A DNA stretch of 64,000 nucleotides from Actinomadura sp. J1-007. GTDB taxonomy: Bacteria > Actinomycetota > Actinomycetes > Streptosporangiales > Streptosporangiaceae. The position numbers and the translations under genes are program-made. The stretch covers positions 682,001-746,000 of the forward strand of contig NZ_WING01000003.1 of assembly GCF_009793335.1 (NCBI RefSeq), given 5' to 3'. The notes below the pieces were generated by a model. That model was not told the DNA's origin. It was given only the letters and a program-made list of their open reading frames with translations, and searched no databases. Shown here piece by piece: positions 24,695 to 33,766 of the stretch. How positions within the stretch are numbered: the stretch's first letter is position 1; every line of letters begins with the position of its first letter.

Positions 24695-26158
24695 TTACTT
24701 GCTGGGCCAGACGGCGGGGCAGTGGGTGCCTGGGGCGGGAGTGTTCAGCGTGAGCAGGTATCGGTCGGTGGCTGCTCGGCCGCAGGGGCTGTGCAGGTAG
24801 GTTTCGTGGCCGACGCCGTCGTAGGTCAGCAGTACCGACCCGGGAATCTGGCGTTGCACGTTGGCGGCCCAGGGGTGCGGGGTCAGGACGTCGTAGCGGC
24901 TGGTGGTGACCAGGATCGGCGGGGCGCCGCTCACCTTCAGCCGATGCTCGGGGTTGGTGACCTTGGTCGGCCACTGGGTGCAGCCTGTGAGCATTGCCCA
25001 GGTGGACGGGTTCATTCGGGTGTGCGGGGCCAGCCTTGCGAGCTTGCGGCGGTAGTTCTCCAGCATCTGGTAAGAGGTCGCCCGCTCGCTGTAATCCTGG
25101 CAGGTAACGGCCCCTGGCGTGCCTTCGACGAGGTCATCGTGTGCGCTCCGGCCTCCTACGCGGCTGTTCTCGTGCAGGGAACGCAGCCATTCGGCGAGGT
25201 GGTACCAGCCAGTGTTGGCGTCCAGCGGGTAGGCCATCGAATCCGCCACGTCCCAGACGAAGAACGGCGGCGTGAGTTTGCGTCCGTTGTCTGTCAGTTC
25301 ACCGCGTTCCGCCTTGGCGTAGAGGCTGTCGAAGACCTCGTGCACGTCCTTACCGTGCAGGGCGCAGTCCGCGGTGCGCGCGCACCAGTCGGCGAACTGT
25401 CCCAAGGACGCCTCCAGCTCAGCCGTCCCGTCGGACTGGATCTGGTAGCCGGTCAGGCTGTGGTCCATGTTGGAGTCCAACACCATGGCCCGGATACGGG
25501 CGGGGTACCGCTCGGCGTACATCTGCCCGAGCAGGGTGCCGTAGGAGACACCCCAGTAGGAGATCTTCGACTCGCCGAGTGCAACGCGGATCGCATCCAT
25601 GTCGCGCGCCACGTTGACGGTGTCGACGTGGTCGATCAGCGGACCGGTGTGACCGCGGCAGTCCGCGCCGAGCTTGCGGGTGGTCGCGGTGAGGTCGTCC
25701 AGCTCTGCCTGGTCGGTCGGGAACAGCTTGGCGTACTGCTGTTCTTTCAGCGTCGCGTCGCAAAGGACGGGCTTGCTGCGCGCCACTCCGCGCGGGTCGA
25801 ACCCCACGATGTCGAACTGCCGACGCAGGTCCGCCGAGAAGTAGCCTTCCGACTCGAAGACCGCTTGCACACCGGAATGGCCGGGGCCTCCCGGGTTGAT
25901 CAGCAGAGAACCGATGCGCCGCCCGGGGTCGGTGGCTTTGAGCCTGGCGATCGCTATGTCAATCGTCGCCCCGCCCGGCCGGTCCCACTCGATCGGGACC
26001 GGGACCGTCGCGCAGTCGATGTCCGCTCGCTCCGGACAAGGACGCCAGTCGATACCGCCCAGATCTGGGGCGCGGGACGTCGCGCTGGACGGCGCAGCTC
26101 CGATGCTCAAGATCATCACTATCAATGCGACCAAGGTCGCAAAAGTGGACCTATTCAT
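24695..26158 (-). CDS. Secreted alpha/beta hydrolase (tripeptidyl aminopeptidase type, S33)
   Basis: 487 aa. A signal peptide (MNRSTFATLVALIVMILSIG, cleavage near SSATS) precedes the CPERADIDCATVPVPIEWDRP entry typical of the Streptomyces tripeptidyl-aminopeptidase/SCO7095-type hydrolases. The oxyanion segment INPGGPGHSG, the nucleophile elbow GVSYGT, Asp in TTSRYDVLTP and His in GVGHETYLHSPC form a complete catalytic triad. The TAP-like C-terminal domain is also present (CTQWP ... CGRAATDRYLLT). Expected to release N-terminal peptides or cleave esters outside the cell. Paired in the same direction behind another alpha/beta hydrolase gene, with about 115 bases between them. Confidence 0.88.
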   Translation of the reverse strand: MNRSTFATLVALIVMILSIGAAPSSATSRAPDLGGIDWRPCPERADIDCATVPVPIEWDRPGGATIDIAIARLKATDPGRRIGSLLINPGGPGHSGVQAVFESEGYFSADLRRQFDIVGFDPRGVARSKPVLCDATLKEQQYAKLFPTDQAELDDLTATTRKLGADCRGHTGPLIDHVDTVNVARDMDAIRVALGESKISYWGVSYGTLLGQMYAERYPARIRAMVLDSNMDHSLTGYQIQSDGTAELEASLGQFADWCARTADCALHGKDVHEVFDSLYAKAERGELTDNGRKLTPPFFVWDVADSMAYPLDANTGWYHLAEWLRSLHENSRVGGRSAHDDLVEGTPGAVTCQDYSERATSYQMLENYRRKLARLAPHTRMNPSTWAMLTGCTQWPTKVTNPEHRLKVSGAPPILVTTSRYDVLTPHPWAANVQRQIPGSVLLTYDGVGHETYLHSPCGRAATDRYLLTLNTPAPGTHCPAVWPSK

Positions 26159-26272
26159 GTCGAGACCCTAAATCGCCTTCGAACCTTCAGCAAGGAAGAA
26201 CTGCCGCCCTCCTTCGTCGCGGCGATACGAACCACCAGGCAGGCTCTGGTGGACGGTTCTTCGTCGCCGGTC

Positions 26273-27355
26273 TCAGCTGCGGGCGAGTCGGGTACGGAAC
26301 CAGTCGCTGACGAACTCCGTGCGTTCGGCGGAATGGTTGTAGATGGTGTGCTCGCCGTCGTCCCACACGCGCAGCGAGGACTGGGGCGACAGTTCCAGGA
26401 ACTCCTTCTGCTGGTCGAGCGTGATCAGGGGGTCGTTGGCGCCATGCAGGACCAGCAAGGCCGCTGGCATCCGGTCGACATCGGGGTCGAGCCAGAGCGT
26501 GCGGAAGACGGTCGCGACGTCCTCGTCGCTGCCGACGCCCAGGAGCGCCTGCGATTGTTCGCTGGCCGTGCGGAACGGTGCCGGCACCGGGCGTGCGGGC
26601 GCTCCGTTGACGCAGCAGGCACCGAAGCGGCTGTCGTGAACCGCGGCGCGCGCGGCCATCAGGCCCCCGAAGCTGTTTCCCCAAACGCCGAACGGGCCAT
26701 CGAAACCGGTGCGCTTCTGCACGAGGTCGAGCGTTGCGCTGAAGGCGCCATCGGAGTGCTTGTCGAAATGAAGACCGTTGAGGATCCGCGTCTCGCCCTG
26801 ACCGGGGGCCTCAAGTAGCACGGTCGAGAGTCCGCGTCGGGCGAGCGCGTCGGCCTGGCGGTGGAAGGCCGGGCCCCATCCGCTCTGACCTCCCACAATG
26901 ACGACCGTCGGTTCCGGGCCCTCCGTTGTGGGGCGGACGAGCCAGGCGTTGCAGTGGCTCGTGCCGAACGGCACCGCCAGGCGTTCGACGCGCAGATCGG
27001 TGTCGAGTTCGGCCGCGTCCTGGTAGGCGCGGGAGAGTCGCCCGTACAGCGAACGCTTCTCGGCAGTGTCGTGGTTGTAGGCCATCTGCGCGAAGACCAG
27101 GGCTGCGGTCGCCCGGCGGTAGCAGCTCACCGCGGTCTCGACGTCGCCTCGCGCGGCGGCCGCTCGCGCCCGCCCGAGTTGGGCGTCGGCCAGCAGGGCC
27201 GCGGCCTCGTCCCAGGGCTGGGACGCCGGGGCGCCGGTCAGCGCGGCGGCGTCCCAATGGTCCATGCCGTAGTCCAGCATTCGTGTCAGGGGCATCGATC
27301 GGAGCAGAGCGGCGCGCAGTTTGGCCGCGTCCTCTGGCTCATCTGGGACGCCCAT
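26273..27355 (-). CDS. Alpha/beta hydrolase (FrsA/DHPON-hydrolase-like)
   Basis: 360 aa if started at the ATG at 27355 (MGVPDEPEDAAKLRAALLRS); upstream in-frame starts up to 27508 exist but have no better ribosome site. An alpha-helical N-terminal cap (WDEAAALLADAQLGRARAAA ... SCYRRATAALVFAQMAYN) precedes a hydrolase core with GGQSGWG, VLLEAPGQGET, nucleophile GNSFGG, Asp in HGANDPLI and His in DDGEHTIYNH. This arrangement is that of C-C-bond or amide hydrolases such as 2,6-dihydroxypseudooxynicotine hydrolase and of FrsA-like esterases. Position next to aromatic-degradation genes suggests a catabolic role. Confidence 0.82.
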   Translation of the reverse strand: MGVPDEPEDAAKLRAALLRSMPLTRMLDYGMDHWDAAALTGAPASQPWDEAAALLADAQLGRARAAAARGDVETAVSCYRRATAALVFAQMAYNHDTAEKRSLYGRLSRAYQDAAELDTDLRVERLAVPFGTSHCNAWLVRPTTEGPEPTVVIVGGQSGWGPAFHRQADALARRGLSTVLLEAPGQGETRILNGLHFDKHSDGAFSATLDLVQKRTGFDGPFGVWGNSFGGLMAARAAVHDSRFGACCVNGAPARPVPAPFRTASEQSQALLGVGSDEDVATVFRTLWLDPDVDRMPAALLVLHGANDPLITLDQQKEFLELSPQSSLRVWDDGEHTIYNHSAERTEFVSDWFRTRLARS

Positions 27356-27640
27356 CAGGACGTCATCCGCTCGGTGACACGCACGGAAACTCCTAGGGTT
27401 GGCGGGGAATGGCATGTGCTTTGTTGCATCGGCGCGGCGTCCTATGGCCGGAGCCGCAAGAGGTCCTTGTGAGGAGCGGACGACGGGGACCTGTCGGTCC
27501 CTGGGCATTCGACGAGCTCCACCCCGCGCGGTTGTTCGAGCTCACCACTTTGGTGGGGCGCTCAATTTTTCTCGCGCTCCGATTCCGCGTCTTCCAAGTC
27601 TTCCAAGTCCCCGCTCGCGGGCGGGGCGGGCGGAGCCGCT

Positions 27641-28570
27641 CTAGGGACGGTCCAGCGGGTGCACGGGGGCGGCGTCAACGATCGTGTTGCGCAGGCTTCC
27701 GAGTCCTTCGATGGTCGCGACCACCTCGTCACCGGGCTCCAGCCACGGGTATTTCTCCTCGCCGTGCGTCCGCGACAGCTCCAGGATGCATCCTGTGCCG
27801 CACGTGCCCGAGCCGATGACGTCCCCCGGCCGGACCTCGGTTCCGCGTGCGGCGTACGCGATCATCTGCGGGAAGGACCAGTGGACATCGGACCAGTTCG
27901 CCTCGGCGTACGGACGTCCGTTGACGGTGAGGGTCATGGCGCGGTCGAAACCGGTGGCCGTGGCGTACGGGGCGAGTTCGTCCTTTGTCACCAGGTACGG
28001 TCCAAGGCCCGTCGCGGTGTCCTTGCCCTTGACCGGGCCCATGGAGAGCGTCATCTCGCGATGCTGAACGTCGCGGCCGCTCCAGTCGTTCAGCACGCAA
28101 TAGCCGATGATGTGCTCCTCGGCCTCCTCGACGGTGAGATTCGAACCGGCCTTGCCGACGATGGCGGCCACCTCCAGTTCGAAGTCGAACTTCGACGCTC
28201 CCGGCGTCATCGGAATGTCACCGTCCGCCCGGAAGGCGTAGGGGTTCGAGAAATAGAAGACGGGGATCTGGTACCACGTCGGGTCCATCTCCAGTCCGCG
28301 CCAGGCCCTGCCCGCGCGAACGTGCTGCTCGAACGCATAGAAATCACGGAACGTCGGCGGGGTCGCGAGCGGCGAGAGGATCTGCGTCTCCGCCGGGTCG
28401 ATCTCCTCGCCGGACTTCTCGGCCGCGCGGCCTGCGTCCAGGAGCGCGCTTTCGCCGGACTCGATCAGCGGGAGCAGGTCCTCGACGCCGGCGAGGACGC
28501 GGAAGCGGTCCCTGACGACGACCGCCACCTGGATCCGGTCGTCAGGACCTGAGAATCGGACGAACTTCAC
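27641..28570 (-). CDS. Fumarylacetoacetate hydrolase family protein
   Basis: 309 aa. FAH fold with the metal-site acidic residues in FDFELEVAAIVGKAG (E-x-E) and the downstream Asp in NDWSGRDVQ, plus GPYLVTKDEL, GSGTCGTGCILE and LEPGDEVVATIEGLGSLRN. The length (about 300) and the DFYAFEQHVRAG motif match acylpyruvase/FAH homologues acting on cleaved aromatic intermediates. The start overlaps the stop of the VOC gene by 4 bases (ATGA), so the two are a translationally coupled unit. Substrate probably a beta-diketo or vinylogous acid made by the VOC or hydroxylase enzymes; inference. Confidence 0.88.
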   Translation of the reverse strand: MKFVRFSGPDDRIQVAVVVRDRFRVLAGVEDLLPLIESGESALLDAGRAAEKSGEEIDPAETQILSPLATPPTFRDFYAFEQHVRAGRAWRGLEMDPTWYQIPVFYFSNPYAFRADGDIPMTPGASKFDFELEVAAIVGKAGSNLTVEEAEEHIIGYCVLNDWSGRDVQHREMTLSMGPVKGKDTATGLGPYLVTKDELAPYATATGFDRAMTLTVNGRPYAEANWSDVHWSFPQMIAYAARGTEVRPGDVIGSGTCGTGCILELSRTHGEEKYPWLEPGDEVVATIEGLGSLRNTIVDAAPVHPLDRP

Positions 28571-29157
28571 TTGGTCGTCTCCCCTGTAGTGGCGGCATCG
28601 GTCCGGCCTGCCTGGTCACGCGTCCAACGCACGTAGCTCTCCTCGGTGAAGCCGCTCGCGCCGAACTTCTCGACCGAGGCACGGATGGCGTCCATCAGCC
28701 GGTCCGCCGGGGTCTCGATGTCGATGTTCTCGATGAACGGCTGGCGGGCGACGAGGCCCGTCCGCCAGTAGACCTCGGCCCGGTTGCCTTCCGGGTCGAA
28801 GAAGTACACCCCGACGGCGTTGCCGTGAGACACGATCATGTCGAACGCCGCCCCGTACTCCTTCAACTGGCGGTACAGGCCGACAACGTCCTCGAAGCTC
28901 TCGCAGCGAAAGGAGACTTGCTGGAGCAGCCGGCCGTCCGGAGCGACGTCGCGGCCCTTCGCCAGCAGGAGCTCGTGGTGCTCGTCGTCGGGACGGGCGG
29001 AGAGGAAGTAGTTGCCGAGGGCGGGGTCGTGATCGGTGACGACCAGTCCCAGGACCTCGGTGTAGAACGCGAGTTGCTTCTCCACGTCGAAGCATCGGAT
29101 GCCGACGTGGCCGAGTTCGGCGACCTTCCGCCGGACGGGGTTTGCGGACTTGTTCAT
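28567..29157 (-). CDS. VOC-family (extradiol dioxygenase-like) protein
   Basis: 196 aa, ATG at 29157 with AAGGAC nine bases upstream. One VOC domain of paired beta-alpha-beta-beta-beta modules: GHVGIRCFDVEKQLAFYTEV with the metal His, LVVTDHDP, the second His in EHHELLL, and the Glu ligand in GNRAEVYWRTG. His-His-Glu is the Fe(II)/Mn(II) set of type I extradiol dioxygenases; length (under 200) indicates a one-domain form or a related isomerase/glyoxalase. Coupled to the FAH gene downstream. Likely a ring-cleavage or related step. Confidence 0.85.
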   Translation of the reverse strand: MNKSANPVRRKVAELGHVGIRCFDVEKQLAFYTEVLGLVVTDHDPALGNYFLSARPDDEHHELLLAKGRDVAPDGRLLQQVSFRCESFEDVVGLYRQLKEYGAAFDMIVSHGNAVGVYFFDPEGNRAEVYWRTGLVARQPFIENIDIETPADRLMDAIRASVEKFGASGFTEESYVRWTRDQAGRTDAATTGETTK

Positions 29158-29518
29158 GCCACTGGCGTCCTTCCGCCATCGGTCCTGCTGGTGCGCTGAG
29201 GGCTACGGCGATGGGCCGGTCGGGCCGGCGAGCTGAACCTCAGAACGCTGCGGCTCGGCATTTCCGGTACGCCGCGACCGTGCTCTGTCGCTATTCTGTC
29301 CTACGGTCAACGTTCCATGCAACAGAACTCCACTCAGCAACTGCGCCAGATCCGCCCCTCCGGCATGACCTCAAGGTCGGCACGAGCGCCCGTCAGGTGC
29401 GTCTCATCCATAGAACGACCAGGGAAAGTTCTGCACTGCGGAACGAATCGGTCGTCTGGTGCTACTCTGGTGCGGCCACCGCGTCCGTGGCGTTCCTTCT
29501 CCACGACCAGGGGGCCCC
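29158..29518. other. Divergent promoter region with IclR-type operator
   Basis: About 360 bases between the VOC gene (minus) and the IclR gene (plus). It contains the site at 29312-29328. No additional gene is apparent. Confidence 0.6.
29312..29328. promoter_or_regulatory. Candidate IclR operator, site 1
   Basis: GTTCCATGCAACAGAAC is an imperfect palindrome. Its inner 15 bases agree at 12 positions with the perfect palindrome at 32002-32016 upstream of the FAD hydroxylase. Location between divergent IclR and VOC/FAH genes fits autoregulation and control of the operon. Confidence 0.55.
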
Positions 29519-30277
29519 ATGTCGGCGCCAGCGAACTATCCGATCGAGTCGGTCGAGAACGCCGCACGTGTTCTGTTGATGCTTCGCGACAGGCGCGACC
29601 TGCGGGTCGCCGACGTCGCCGTGGAACTGGGCATCGCGCGATCCAGCGCTCACCGCATGCTGACGACGCTCCAGTCCCAAGGACTGCTGCAACAGAAGCC
29701 CACGCGTGTTTACGCGGCGGGCCCGCAGCTCGTGCAGATCGGCGTGGCGGTCATCGGCGCGACCGACCTGCGGGCCGTCGCGCGGCCCACGCTCGAACGG
29801 CTCCGCCGGCATCTGGGCGAGACCGTCCACCTCATCATCCTGGACGGCTCGACGATCGTGTTCCTGGACGGCGTGGAGGGCACCTTCGCCATCCGGGCCG
29901 CGGAACGCACCGGTGACCGAGCGCCCGCGCACCCGTCCGCCGCCGGGAAGGTCCTCCTCGCATCGTTGACCCGCGAGCAGCTACGTGAGCGCTATCCGAG
30001 CAGTCGGCTCCGCGGAGGCACGACCGCGGCCAAGAAGAGCCGCCGCATGCTGGAGGACGAGCTCGAGATCGTCCGGAGTCAGGGGCATGCCGTGAACCTC
30101 GGCGAGAGCGAGATCGGATTGCACGCCCTGGCCGTTCCGGTGCGCGACTCCGCCGGGAACGCACGTGCCGCCATCAGCGTCTCCGGACCGTCGGTGCGCC
30201 TGACCGAGGACAAGCTCACCGAGCATGTGCCAGTGCTGCTACAGGCCGCCGATCAGCTGGGCGCGTCACTGAGTTAG
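29519..30277 (+). CDS. IclR-family transcriptional regulator
   Basis: 252 aa from the ATG at 29519. N-terminal winged helix: VENAARVLLMLRDRRDLRVA, ELGIARSSAHRMLTTLQSQG. C-terminal effector domain with the class motifs RRHLGETVHLIILDG, HPSAAGKVLLASL, the KKSRRMLEDELEIVRSQGHA linker, and VPVRDSAGNARAAISVSGPS. Family knowledge: IclR proteins bind short palindromes and respond to catabolic intermediates, as activator or repressor. The neighbouring VOC-FAH operon (divergent) and the hydroxylase gene (convergent on the right) are its likely targets, supported by shared operator sequences. Confidence 0.92.
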   Translation: MSAPANYPIESVENAARVLLMLRDRRDLRVADVAVELGIARSSAHRMLTTLQSQGLLQQKPTRVYAAGPQLVQIGVAVIGATDLRAVARPTLERLRRHLGETVHLIILDGSTIVFLDGVEGTFAIRAAERTGDRAPAHPSAAGKVLLASLTREQLRERYPSSRLRGGTTAAKKSRRMLEDELEIVRSQGHAVNLGESEIGLHALAVPVRDSAGNARAAISVSGPSVRLTEDKLTEHVPVLLQAADQLGASLS

Positions 30278-30368
30278 ATCGTCGCAAGCCGCCGGTATGG
30301 CAGGCGGTGCCCGCCGTAGGCCGAACAGGTCCGTGGCGACGTCCGGCCGACGTCCGGTCGGCGGATGG

Positions 30369-31904
30369 TCAGGTCAGTGACAGGGCTGGACGGAGGGACG
30401 CGAGCAGGTCGGGCAGTTCACCGGCGTCGGCCGCGGTGCCGTAGACGTAGAAGTCCGGACGGACCAGCACGGCCACGACGCCGGCCTCCTTCATCCAGCC
30501 GCTGAGCGCTTCGCCCTCCTCCCGGAGGCCCCGCGCGGTGCCGACGACCGCCGTCCGCAGCCCGATCGCGTCTTCCAGCTCGGCGGCCAGGGCCCTCGCC
30601 GCCTCGTCGAGATCCACGAGGCTGAACAGGGTGAACCCGGCCCCCAGGACGTCGTCGGCCCGTTCGATCGTGCCGCCGTCCGTGTGCAGGAGCGGCTGGA
30701 CGCCGAGGCGCCCCGCCAGCGCTTGCCCGGCGATGAAACCCGCCCCGACGGGCGGCTCGAACGGGGGCGGGAGCTCGGTGGACGACTGGAGGGCCTTGCG
30801 GCGCTCCGCCGCGCGGGCGGGGTCGGTCTCGCAGACGACCGTCCCGATCCGCACCGACTCCTCGATGTAGGCCGTGACCTGCGGCCGCCGGGAGTCCGTG
30901 TACAGGTCGAGGAGCCGCGGGTCCGCGGCACCGCTCAGCACGAGATCGAGCATCCACGCGAGGGTCGCGGCGTCGCGGATGCCGGAACTCATGCCCTGCC
31001 CGAGGAACGGCGGCATGACATGCGCGGCGTCACCGGCCAGCAGTACCGATCCGGCGCGGAACGTGTCGGCCACGATGGACCTGAACTGGTAGACGGCCTG
31101 GCGGATCAGCTCTCCCTCGTCCGGACCGATCCACCGCTCTAGCAGCTTCCAGACGTGCCGCGCCGTCACCATCTCGGCGGGGTCGTCGCCGTCGACGAGC
31201 ATGAACTCCCAGCGGAAGTAGCGCTGAGCCACACGGCCCATGTGGCTCGGCCTGGCCGGGTTCAGCACCTGGCCCGTGTGCGGGATGTCCAGGGGGCGGG
31301 CGCCCGGCCGCGGGCGGACGTCGACGACCAGCCAGTCGCCCCGGAAGCCGAGGTCCTCGGTCCGGATCCCGCACAGGCGGCGGACCGTGCTGTTGGCGCC
31401 GTCCGCGCCGACGACGTGGCGCGCGGTGACGACCGACCCGTCCTCCAGGGTCACCGCCACGTGGCCGGCCTCCTGGCGGAGATCGACCACCGCCGCGCCG
31501 AACCGCACGTCGACCGTGGGGATCTCCCGGATGGCCGCGTCCAGGACCTCCTCCAGTTCCGGCTGGTAGAAGTGGTACGACGCGTCCCAGCCGGACGGGG
31601 CGTCCCACTCGCGCGGCAGGCGCGCGAGCACCTCCCCGCCGGGGTCGAGGAACTCGTACAGCCGCGCCGGGTCGGCGATGCGCTCGACCTGGCGGGCGAT
31701 GCGCAGGGACTGGAAGACGCGCATGATCTCGTGGTCGAAGTGGCCCGCGCGGGGAGTCTCGTAGCGGCCCTGGCGCCGTTCGCACACGACGACGCGGTGG
31801 CCGGACGTCCCTAGGAGGGCGGCCAGGGTCTGGCCGACGGGGCCGAGGCCCACGATGAGCACGTCGGCGTCCGCGTGGGTGCCGGAGTCCTCGGAGAAGG
31901 TCAT
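30369..31904 (-). CDS. FAD-dependent aromatic hydroxylase (MhpA-like)
   Basis: 511 aa from the ATG at 31904 (AAAGG upstream). Rossmann start VLIVGLGPVG (GLGPVG 19-24), the DG motif VGADGANSTVRRLCG, and the second FAD motif LLAGDAAHVMPPFLGQGMSS. The central PHBH-like substrate domain and the C-terminal thioredoxin-like domain (TAVVGTARGL, AGVVAVLVRPDFYVYG) match 3-(3-hydroxyphenyl)propionate hydroxylase (MhpA) type enzymes. Expected reaction: NADH-dependent ortho-hydroxylation of a phenol to a catechol, the substrate of an extradiol dioxygenase. This fits the nearby VOC and FAH genes. The palindrome at 32002-32016 lies about 100 bases upstream. Confidence 0.9.
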   Translation of the reverse strand: MTFSEDSGTHADADVLIVGLGPVGQTLAALLGTSGHRVVVCERRQGRYETPRAGHFDHEIMRVFQSLRIARQVERIADPARLYEFLDPGGEVLARLPREWDAPSGWDASYHFYQPELEEVLDAAIREIPTVDVRFGAAVVDLRQEAGHVAVTLEDGSVVTARHVVGADGANSTVRRLCGIRTEDLGFRGDWLVVDVRPRPGARPLDIPHTGQVLNPARPSHMGRVAQRYFRWEFMLVDGDDPAEMVTARHVWKLLERWIGPDEGELIRQAVYQFRSIVADTFRAGSVLLAGDAAHVMPPFLGQGMSSGIRDAATLAWMLDLVLSGAADPRLLDLYTDSRRPQVTAYIEESVRIGTVVCETDPARAAERRKALQSSTELPPPFEPPVGAGFIAGQALAGRLGVQPLLHTDGGTIERADDVLGAGFTLFSLVDLDEAARALAAELEDAIGLRTAVVGTARGLREEGEALSGWMKEAGVVAVLVRPDFYVYGTAADAGELPDLLASLRPALSLT

Positions 31905-32366
31905 GTCCGCAGCCTTTCGCCTTGCCGTCCATCGACTGAATCCGCAACCGACGGGCCGCGGCGGGCTCGCGCCACGAGGTCCTCGGGCTAAGCAGCATCG
32001 ATTCTGTTCAACAGAATGCGTTCTGTCAATCAGAGTGGCCATGTCCTGACGCACGCGCCCAGGGTGAACGACCTGGGAGGCTTGTGTCGTTCCCTGGAAG
32101 AGATCTACATTACAGATCATGTTCTGGAGAGCAGACAGGCGACGCAGCGGTTCGGGCGCATCGGACGATGCTCGGCCGCAGGACTTCCGCGTCCCTGAGG
32201 ACCATGGAGCAGCGATGAGAACACAGCGACGCTGCCACGGAACGGCGGCGGCGGGCTGAGGGACGACTCCGCGGCACCGCCGCCGCCGTCGAAGCCGCGT
32301 GGCCGCCCTGGTCCGGTTCCGATCCGCCTCGCCCAGTAGTGCTACGACGAACTCGCATACGGCCGC
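31905..32366. other. Promoter region between hydroxylase and serine hydrolase
   Basis: About 460 bases between divergent genes; contains the operator at 32002-32016 and a GC-rich hairpin (GGCGGCGG / CCGCCGCC arms, about 32245-32292). No gene recognised. Confidence 0.5.
32002..32016. promoter_or_regulatory. Candidate IclR operator, site 2
   Basis: TTCTGTT-C-AACAGAA is a perfect palindrome with 7-base arms. A half-site TTCTGTC follows at 32021. It shares CAACAGAA with the site at 29312-29328. Confidence 0.6.
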
Positions 32367-33497
32367 GTGACCGCGACGATGAACAGGATGGAACCCGCGA
32401 TGGGCAGTGCAGTGCGAAGCGCGATCGACGAGGCGCTCTCCAGGGGCGAGGTGGGTTTGCAGGTCGCCGCTTACCACCGCGGCGAACCGGTCCTCGATGT
32501 CAGTGCCGGTGCGATGTCGGTGGGCGGGCGGAAGGTCGACTCCGACACGATCTTCTGGGTCGCGTCAGCGGGGAAGGTGTCGACGGCCACCGCGCTCCAT
32601 GTGCAGGTCGAGCGCGGCCTGATCGACTACGACCAGACCATCGCGTCGATCTGGCCGGAGTTCGGCGTGCGGGGAAAGGACTCGTTCACGGTCCGCGACG
32701 CCCTCACGCACCGTGTCGGCCTGGCCGAGCTCCCCGGCGACGCCACTCCTGAATTCCTGGGCGACTGGGAGTGGATGGCGGACCGGTTGGCGCGCTCGGC
32801 GCCGAGCGACGATCCGGCCCGGCGCAACGCCTATCACGCACGGACGTGGGGCTACGTCGTCGGAGAGATCGCTCGCCGGGCGGACCCGGCTGGCCGGTCG
32901 TTCGAAGATCTCGTGCGCGACGAGGTTCACGCGCCCCTCGGCGTCTCGGGGGTGTGGCACCGGCTTCCCGCCGGCGTGGAGGAACGCGTCGCCATCATGC
33001 GGGGCGACATCCTCAGCGGCGAGCCCGCGACGTTCACGGTCAGGGCGGATCACGAGATCAACACCCCGGAGTATCGGGATCGGATCGACCCGAGCGGCGC
33101 GTGGGTGACCGCGCGGGAGGCCGCGCGGCTGTGGGCCGCGTACGCCCAGGGCGGTGCGCTCGACGGAACGCGTCTGCTGGCCGCCGACCGCATCGAAACG
33201 TTCCTCGACCGGCGGGCGTGCACCTTCGAGGCCGGGTCGATCGCCGGTCCGCGAGCGGTGATCGGGGCCGGCGGGCTCATGGTGGGCGGACCGGTTCCCG
33301 CCCACCGGGAGGTCCTGGGGTTCGGAGGCGGCCGCGTCCTCTGGCACCCCGGCGCGGGGGGCGCCCTCGGCTTCGCCGACCTGGACGCGGAACTCGCCGT
33401 CATGATCTGCCACAACAAGTTCTTCGATGAACGCCACCACGCCCAGCACCCGTTCGCACCGCTCGTCCGCGCGGTCTACGCCGACGTCGCCGGATGA
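32367..33497 (+). CDS. Serine hydrolase of the beta-lactamase/EstB family
   Basis: 376 aa with the GTG at 32367; ATGs at 32379, 32388 and 32400 are alternatives, none with a clearly better ribosome site. The catalytic SxxK is in FWVASAGKVSTA, followed by VRDALTHRVGLAELP, and ARTWGYVVGEIARRA where class C enzymes have YxN. GFGGGRVLWHPGAGGALGFADLD replaces the KTG region. Length and motifs match EstB-like esterases/DD-peptidase homologues (COG1680). No signal peptide, so it probably acts on a cytoplasmic ester. Its position after the aromatic-degradation genes suggests the first hydrolysis of an aromatic ester (inference). Confidence 0.85.
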   Translation: MTATMNRMEPAMGSAVRSAIDEALSRGEVGLQVAAYHRGEPVLDVSAGAMSVGGRKVDSDTIFWVASAGKVSTATALHVQVERGLIDYDQTIASIWPEFGVRGKDSFTVRDALTHRVGLAELPGDATPEFLGDWEWMADRLARSAPSDDPARRNAYHARTWGYVVGEIARRADPAGRSFEDLVRDEVHAPLGVSGVWHRLPAGVEERVAIMRGDILSGEPATFTVRADHEINTPEYRDRIDPSGAWVTAREAARLWAAYAQGGALDGTRLLAADRIETFLDRRACTFEAGSIAGPRAVIGAGGLMVGGPVPAHREVLGFGGGRVLWHPGAGGALGFADLDAELAVMICHNKFFDERHHAQHPFAPLVRAVYADVAG

Positions 33498-33522
33498 CGG
33501 CTGCGTTGAGCTCTGCGAAGCG

Positions 33523-33560
33523 CCGGCCCCGACACCGCCGGTCGGAGGTGTCGGGGCCGG
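33523..33560 (+). terminator. Strong stem-loop terminator after serine hydrolase
   Basis: Fourteen-base arms CCGGCCCCGACACC and GGTGTCGGGGCCGG with a 10-base loop start 26 bases after the stop codon. Confidence 0.8.
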
Positions 33561-33766
33561 GCAGGCGTGTTCCAGGCGGTGCGGGGCGACCCTGAGCAAG
33601 ATCAGCCCGCCTGTGCTGCCCGGTCGTTCGCAGGGGTGGTGCGTTCGCAGAGTCATGGCTCTGGGGGTGGACAAAACCGACGTATCCAAACATGATTGAA
33701 CGTGGTTGGACGTTCGTTAGTGTTCGAGGGCGGGGGTCGCGAGGATGATGATCCGACGTCGGCGCG

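Noticed and set aside
24426..24974. Minus-strand frame rich in Pro/Arg overlapping the hydrolase 3' end
   Set aside because: Out-of-frame shadow of the S33 hydrolase; composition is low-complexity.
23684..26818. Very long plus-strand open frame opposite the two hydrolase genes
   Set aside because: The frame is a GC-bias shadow. Its start region overlaps the transposase relic, and most of it is antisense to two hydrolases with complete catalytic triads.
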